8,046 nucleotides of DNA. It comes from Saprospiraceae bacterium. Lineage in GTDB: Bacteria > Bacteroidota > Bacteroidia > Chitinophagales > Saprospiraceae. The notes under the pieces were generated by a model that saw only the letters and a list, made by a program, of their open reading frames with translations, was not told the origin of the DNA and searched no databases. The stretch covers positions 1 through 8,046 of the forward strand of contig JALHPW010000208.1 in the NCBI GenBank assembly GCA_022842255.1, read 5' to 3'. How positions within the stretch are numbered: position 1 is the first letter of the stretch; each line of letters begins with the position of its first letter. Positions 6,003 through 8,046 of this stretch are shown here, one piece after another. Both the position numbers and the translations under genes were made by a program.

Positions 6003-6845
6003 TTATTGTGAAACGTTGAAAGTACTCGGCAAGTTTGCGACCACCTGCGTTTTCCAGGCTGTTATGTCGTGTATTGACCAATTTACCCCTTCAAACATCT
6101 TTTGGTAATCCACGGTGAGCACCAAGGGGAAGTTGTAGCCTGTGGGGTGTACAAACAAACCCGTTGCCCCAATAAAGGGTAAACCCAAATCTGACTGCAA
6201 AAACCGCAGCGTGTCAGGCGGGGTTGCACCCATCGAATCTCGCACTACCACGGCTTGAAGGAACACAAAACCATTGGACTGGCCACGCCAAAGGCTGTCT
6301 GCTTGGGCCGCAAGGGGGTGGCCGGTGGGGGCTTTGCTTGGAATTACTTTTTGCGCGTCTTCCGACAAGCCGAACCTGAAATTCACCGCCTCAAAATTCC
6401 CATCCTGCTGGAAGGTTCCCACGGGGTATTCTACGGGGGTGCGCCGCACCAACTGAAAATCATTGATAAAAAGCTGGCTGCTGGTGTCGCTGCCCAAAAA
6501 GGTATTCAAAGTCAGGGTATCGCTTACCCGAAACAACTCACCATTTTGAAACAATTGAAAATCAGACAAATAGAAAGCAACACTCTTAATCCTAAAAAGA
6601 TGTCCACTGGCATCCGGATAAAGCTCATCACTGCGAAAAAGCAGGGTGTCGTACACTTGGTTGACCGTTAGAACGAGTTTAGGGTATTCGCAACAACAGT
6701 CCTTGTCGGCGCCAGCATCAAAATTGGTGGCCGAAATATCCAGGCAACCTTCCTTCGGTTCGAAACAAGCAGCGAAAAAAGTGGTGACTAACAAAAAGCA
6801 AATTGCACGTGGCAAGTTGCGGAGGTCAAAACGTGGGCGGTTCAT
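6003..6845 (-). CDS. Diverged MbnP-family lipoprotein with Cys-rich N-terminus (copy 1)
   Basis: This 280-residue first gene of the operon starts at the ATG at 6845. A hydrophobic signal ends in the lipobox FAAC (Cys27). Next comes a Cys motif, GCLDISATNFDAGADKDCCC (Cys34, Cys50-52), resembling the GCxD..A.NYD...C.C motifs common in Bacteroidota surface proteins; disulfides or metal binding are possible. The MbnP-like body shares FYLSDFQL (about 91-98), FRFGL (156-160), HPLA (176-179) and NGFVFLQ with the neighbouring paralogue. It has only one Trp at the WxW position (Trp186 in SLWRG). Where the paralogue has YHCG it reads FLQSDLG, with no His. It may therefore bind copper differently, or act as a partner or scaffold rather than an enzyme substrate. 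It is followed after 62 bases by copy 2. The family assignment rests on shared motifs and gene order and is less certain than for copy 2. Confidence 0.75.
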   Translation of the reverse strand: MNRPRFDLRNLPRAICFLLVTTFFAACFEPKEGCLDISATNFDAGADKDCCCEYPKLVLTVNQVYDTLLFRSDELYPDASGHLFRIKSVAFYLSDFQLFQNGELFRVSDTLTLNTFLGSDTSSQLFINDFQLVRRTPVEYPVGTFQQDGNFEAVNFRFGLSEDAQKVIPSKAPTGHPLAAQADSLWRGQSNGFVFLQAVVVRDSMGATPPDTLRFLQSDLGLPFIGATGLFVHPTGYNFPLVLTVDYQKMFEGVNWSIHDITAWKTQVVANLPSTFNVSQ

Positions 6846-6867
6846 GTGTTTAGGCTGAATTGAGCCT

Positions 6868-6900
6868 CAAAACTACGCCACTTGGGATAGAGTTGGCCAA
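6868..6900 (-). promoter_or_regulatory. Candidate promoter of the MbnP/MauG-like operon
   Basis: The minus strand has TAGTTTTG (6868-6875), an exact TAnnTTTG -7 box, 22 bases before the ATG at 6845. A TTG (6898-6900), inside the palindrome TTGGCCAA (6893-6900), lies 22 bases upstream, slightly wider than the usual 19-21 spacing. Between the box and the ATG, a near-palindrome with AGGCT/AGCCT arms (6852-6867) covers the probable transcription start and short leader. Confidence 0.4.
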
Positions 6901-6918
6901 TACCCGCACAGATTTGCG

Positions 6919-7065
6919 TCATTCCTTCGGGGTATCTTGCTCAGTTAACGCCAAATAGAAGGCCACGATCTTACTACGGGACATATTTACCCGAGTGCTC
7001 AGGTTGGCTAAAAAGGTCGATTGGGCTGATAAAGTTGATGAAGGTTTATTTTTTGCACCCTTGGT
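6919..7065 (-). pseudogene. Possible remnant of an AraC-type HTH
   Basis: Directly after the stop of the hybrid regulator, the same frame stays open for 48 codons to a TGA at 6919-6921. Its last 28 residues resemble the first helix-turn-helix of AraC regulators. NLSTRVNMSRSKI and ALTEQDTPKE line up with DLSGKLLLNRKHV and ALTDQTPNEF of the neighbouring regulator, with about 10 identities and one extra residue. An ATG at 6984 could make a 21-residue peptide, but no start signal is visible. The nucleotide similarity to the neighbouring HTH looks weak by eye, so a recent tandem duplication is unlikely. A decayed fragment of another regulator, or chance, are the options. Confidence 0.3.
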
Positions 7066-8046
7066 TTACGATTTGTTCAAATCCGAAGGATTGACCCCAA
7101 AGAACGCACGAAAACGTTCTCGAAAATATTTAAGGTCCTGAAAACCAACTTTATATGTCACTTCAGCAATGGTATAACGCTGGGTACGCAGCAATTGCGC
7201 GGCGCGTTTCAATCGAAGTGCACGGATGAACTCGTTTGGCGTTTGATCCGTCAGGGCCTTGATTTTCCGGTACACGTGTTTGCGGTTGAGCAACAGTTTT
7301 CCTGACAAATCATCCACCGAAAAATCCGGGTTCTCCAGGTTGGCCTCAATGATTTCAGACACTGATTTCAAAAAGCCTTCGTCCACTTTTGAAAAGGCCA
7401 ATTCATCCGAATCGTGTTCGAGACTGGTCAGGGTTCGGGCATATTTTTCGCGCAAGCGACGACGGCTTTCAATCAAATTTTGAATACGGACCTGCAACAA
7501 CTTAAGGTTGAAGGGTTTGGTCACATAGTCGTCGGCCCCCGATTCAAGTCCGTCGATTTTAAAAATCAGGGAAGTCCGCGCCGTCAACAAAATAATCGGG
7601 ATATGGCTGGTTTCCACCCTGTTTTTGAGCTGCCTGGTAAGTTCGAGCCCGTCCATACCAGGCATGGAAATATCACACAAAATCAAATCTGGCGGACTTT
7701 CCAGGCTCTTTTGCAGCCCTTCTTCGCCATTTTCAGCTTCGCTGACTAGGTAGCTCGGCGATAGACTTCGCAACAAATATTCGCGGATATCGGTGTTGTC
7801 CTCCACCAACAAAACATGCGGTTTGGCGGTCGATGTTTCGGATTCCGGTTCCAAGGGTTCAGCGATAAACGCGGGCTCGTAATGGGCCAATTCCTCGCCG
7901 TGAATGGTGGGGCGTTTTTTCTCGTTATCCAAAAAATCGGCGTCGCCCAAAGGCAGCCAAATGGTGAACACCGAACCTTTTCCAGGGCGACTTTCCACCT
8001 CGATGCTGCCATGATGCCGCTCGACAATGTTTTTTACCAGCGACAA
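7066..8046 (-). CDS. Hybrid two-component regulator, C-terminal part (kinase end, receiver, AraC HTH)
   Basis: The frame is open to the right edge, so the 5' portion encoding the sensor and most of the kinase lies outside. A TTG at the edge is not a credible start. Counting from the edge, residues 1-34 are the end of a HATPase domain (SLVKNIVERHHGSIEVES, GKGSVFTIWLPLG). Residues about 76-195 are a CheY-like receiver with acidic residues in VEDN (82-83), phospho-acceptor Asp125 in LILCDISMPGMDG, Thr155 in LLTA and Lys177 in TKPF. A linker is followed by an AraC-type double HTH at about 225-322, ending in FREFRAFF-type sequence (RERFRAFFGVNPSD). This architecture is the Bacteroidota one-protein hybrid system, where a periplasmic or membrane sensor controls nearby genes. 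It lies 220 bases upstream of the MbnP-like operon on the same strand, so it could regulate it, but its target and signal are not visible. Confidence 0.95.
   Translation of the reverse strand: MSLVKNIVERHHGSIEVESRPGKGSVFTIWLPLGDADFLDNEKKRPTIHGEELAHYEPAFIAEPLEPESETSTAKPHVLLVEDNTDIREYLLRSLSPSYLVSEAENGEEGLQKSLESPPDLILCDISMPGMDGLELTRQLKNRVETSHIPIILLTARTSLIFKIDGLESGADDYVTKPFNLKLLQVRIQNLIESRRRLREKYARTLTSLEHDSDELAFSKVDEGFLKSVSEIIEANLENPDFSVDDLSGKLLLNRKHVYRKIKALTDQTPNEFIRALRLKRAAQLLRTQRYTIAEVTYKVGFQDLKYFRERFRAFFGVNPSDLNKS

Noticed and set aside
6846..7065. Methanobactin precursor (mbnA-like) gene near the MbnP/MbnH-like genes
   Set aside because: The only short frame in this gap resembles an AraC HTH fragment and lacks the Cys-containing core of a methanobactin precursor. 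None was seen in the other gaps.

Overview
The window looks like chromosome from a Bacteroidota member, most likely of the Saprospiraceae type (an inference, not a database match). Four things point there: a hybrid two-component regulator ending in receiver plus AraC-type HTH, a secreted protease carrying a carboxypeptidase-regulatory-like domain and dockerin-like repeats, a GCxD..A.N(Y/F)D-type Cys motif in a lipoprotein, and TAnnTTTG -7-like boxes with no clear Shine-Dalgarno sequences. No rRNA, tRNA, CRISPR array, insertion sequence or phage gene was seen.

Layout from left to right. Positions 2-463 (+) hold the 3' end of an unrecognised gene, closed by a strong hairpin terminator at 487-528. 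Everything else is on the minus strand. pepT (528-1763) encodes tripeptidase T. A 27-bp imperfect inverted repeat built from AGTTCC units lies between pepT and its upstream neighbour. Next is a secreted lysyl-endopeptidase-like serine protease with dockerin-like C-terminal repeats (1877-3799). A terminator hairpin (3914-3950) then separates it from a three-gene lipoprotein operon read from 6845 down to 3974. The operon order is MbnP-like protein 1, MbnP-like protein 2, and a dihaem MauG/cytochrome c peroxidase-family enzyme. A short open frame resembling half of an AraC HTH (6919-7065) follows. The 3' half of a hybrid histidine kinase/response regulator/AraC protein (7066-8046) runs off the right edge.

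The main system is the MbnP-MbnP-MauG-like operon. In methanotrophs, MbnH (a MauG/bCcP-family dihaem enzyme) oxidises the first Trp of a WxW motif in MbnP to kynurenine, which lets MbnP bind Cu(I). Here all three products carry lipoprotein signals, so they should face the periplasm or cell surface together. One MbnP has an altered motif (W-G-G-W). The other keeps the fold motifs but has a single Trp, no equivalent His, and a Cys-rich N-terminus. This suggests a copper-handling module with a dedicated Trp-oxidising enzyme and two diverged partners, outside any visible methanobactin cluster. The hybrid regulator just upstream on the same strand could control it, but the sequence does not prove this.
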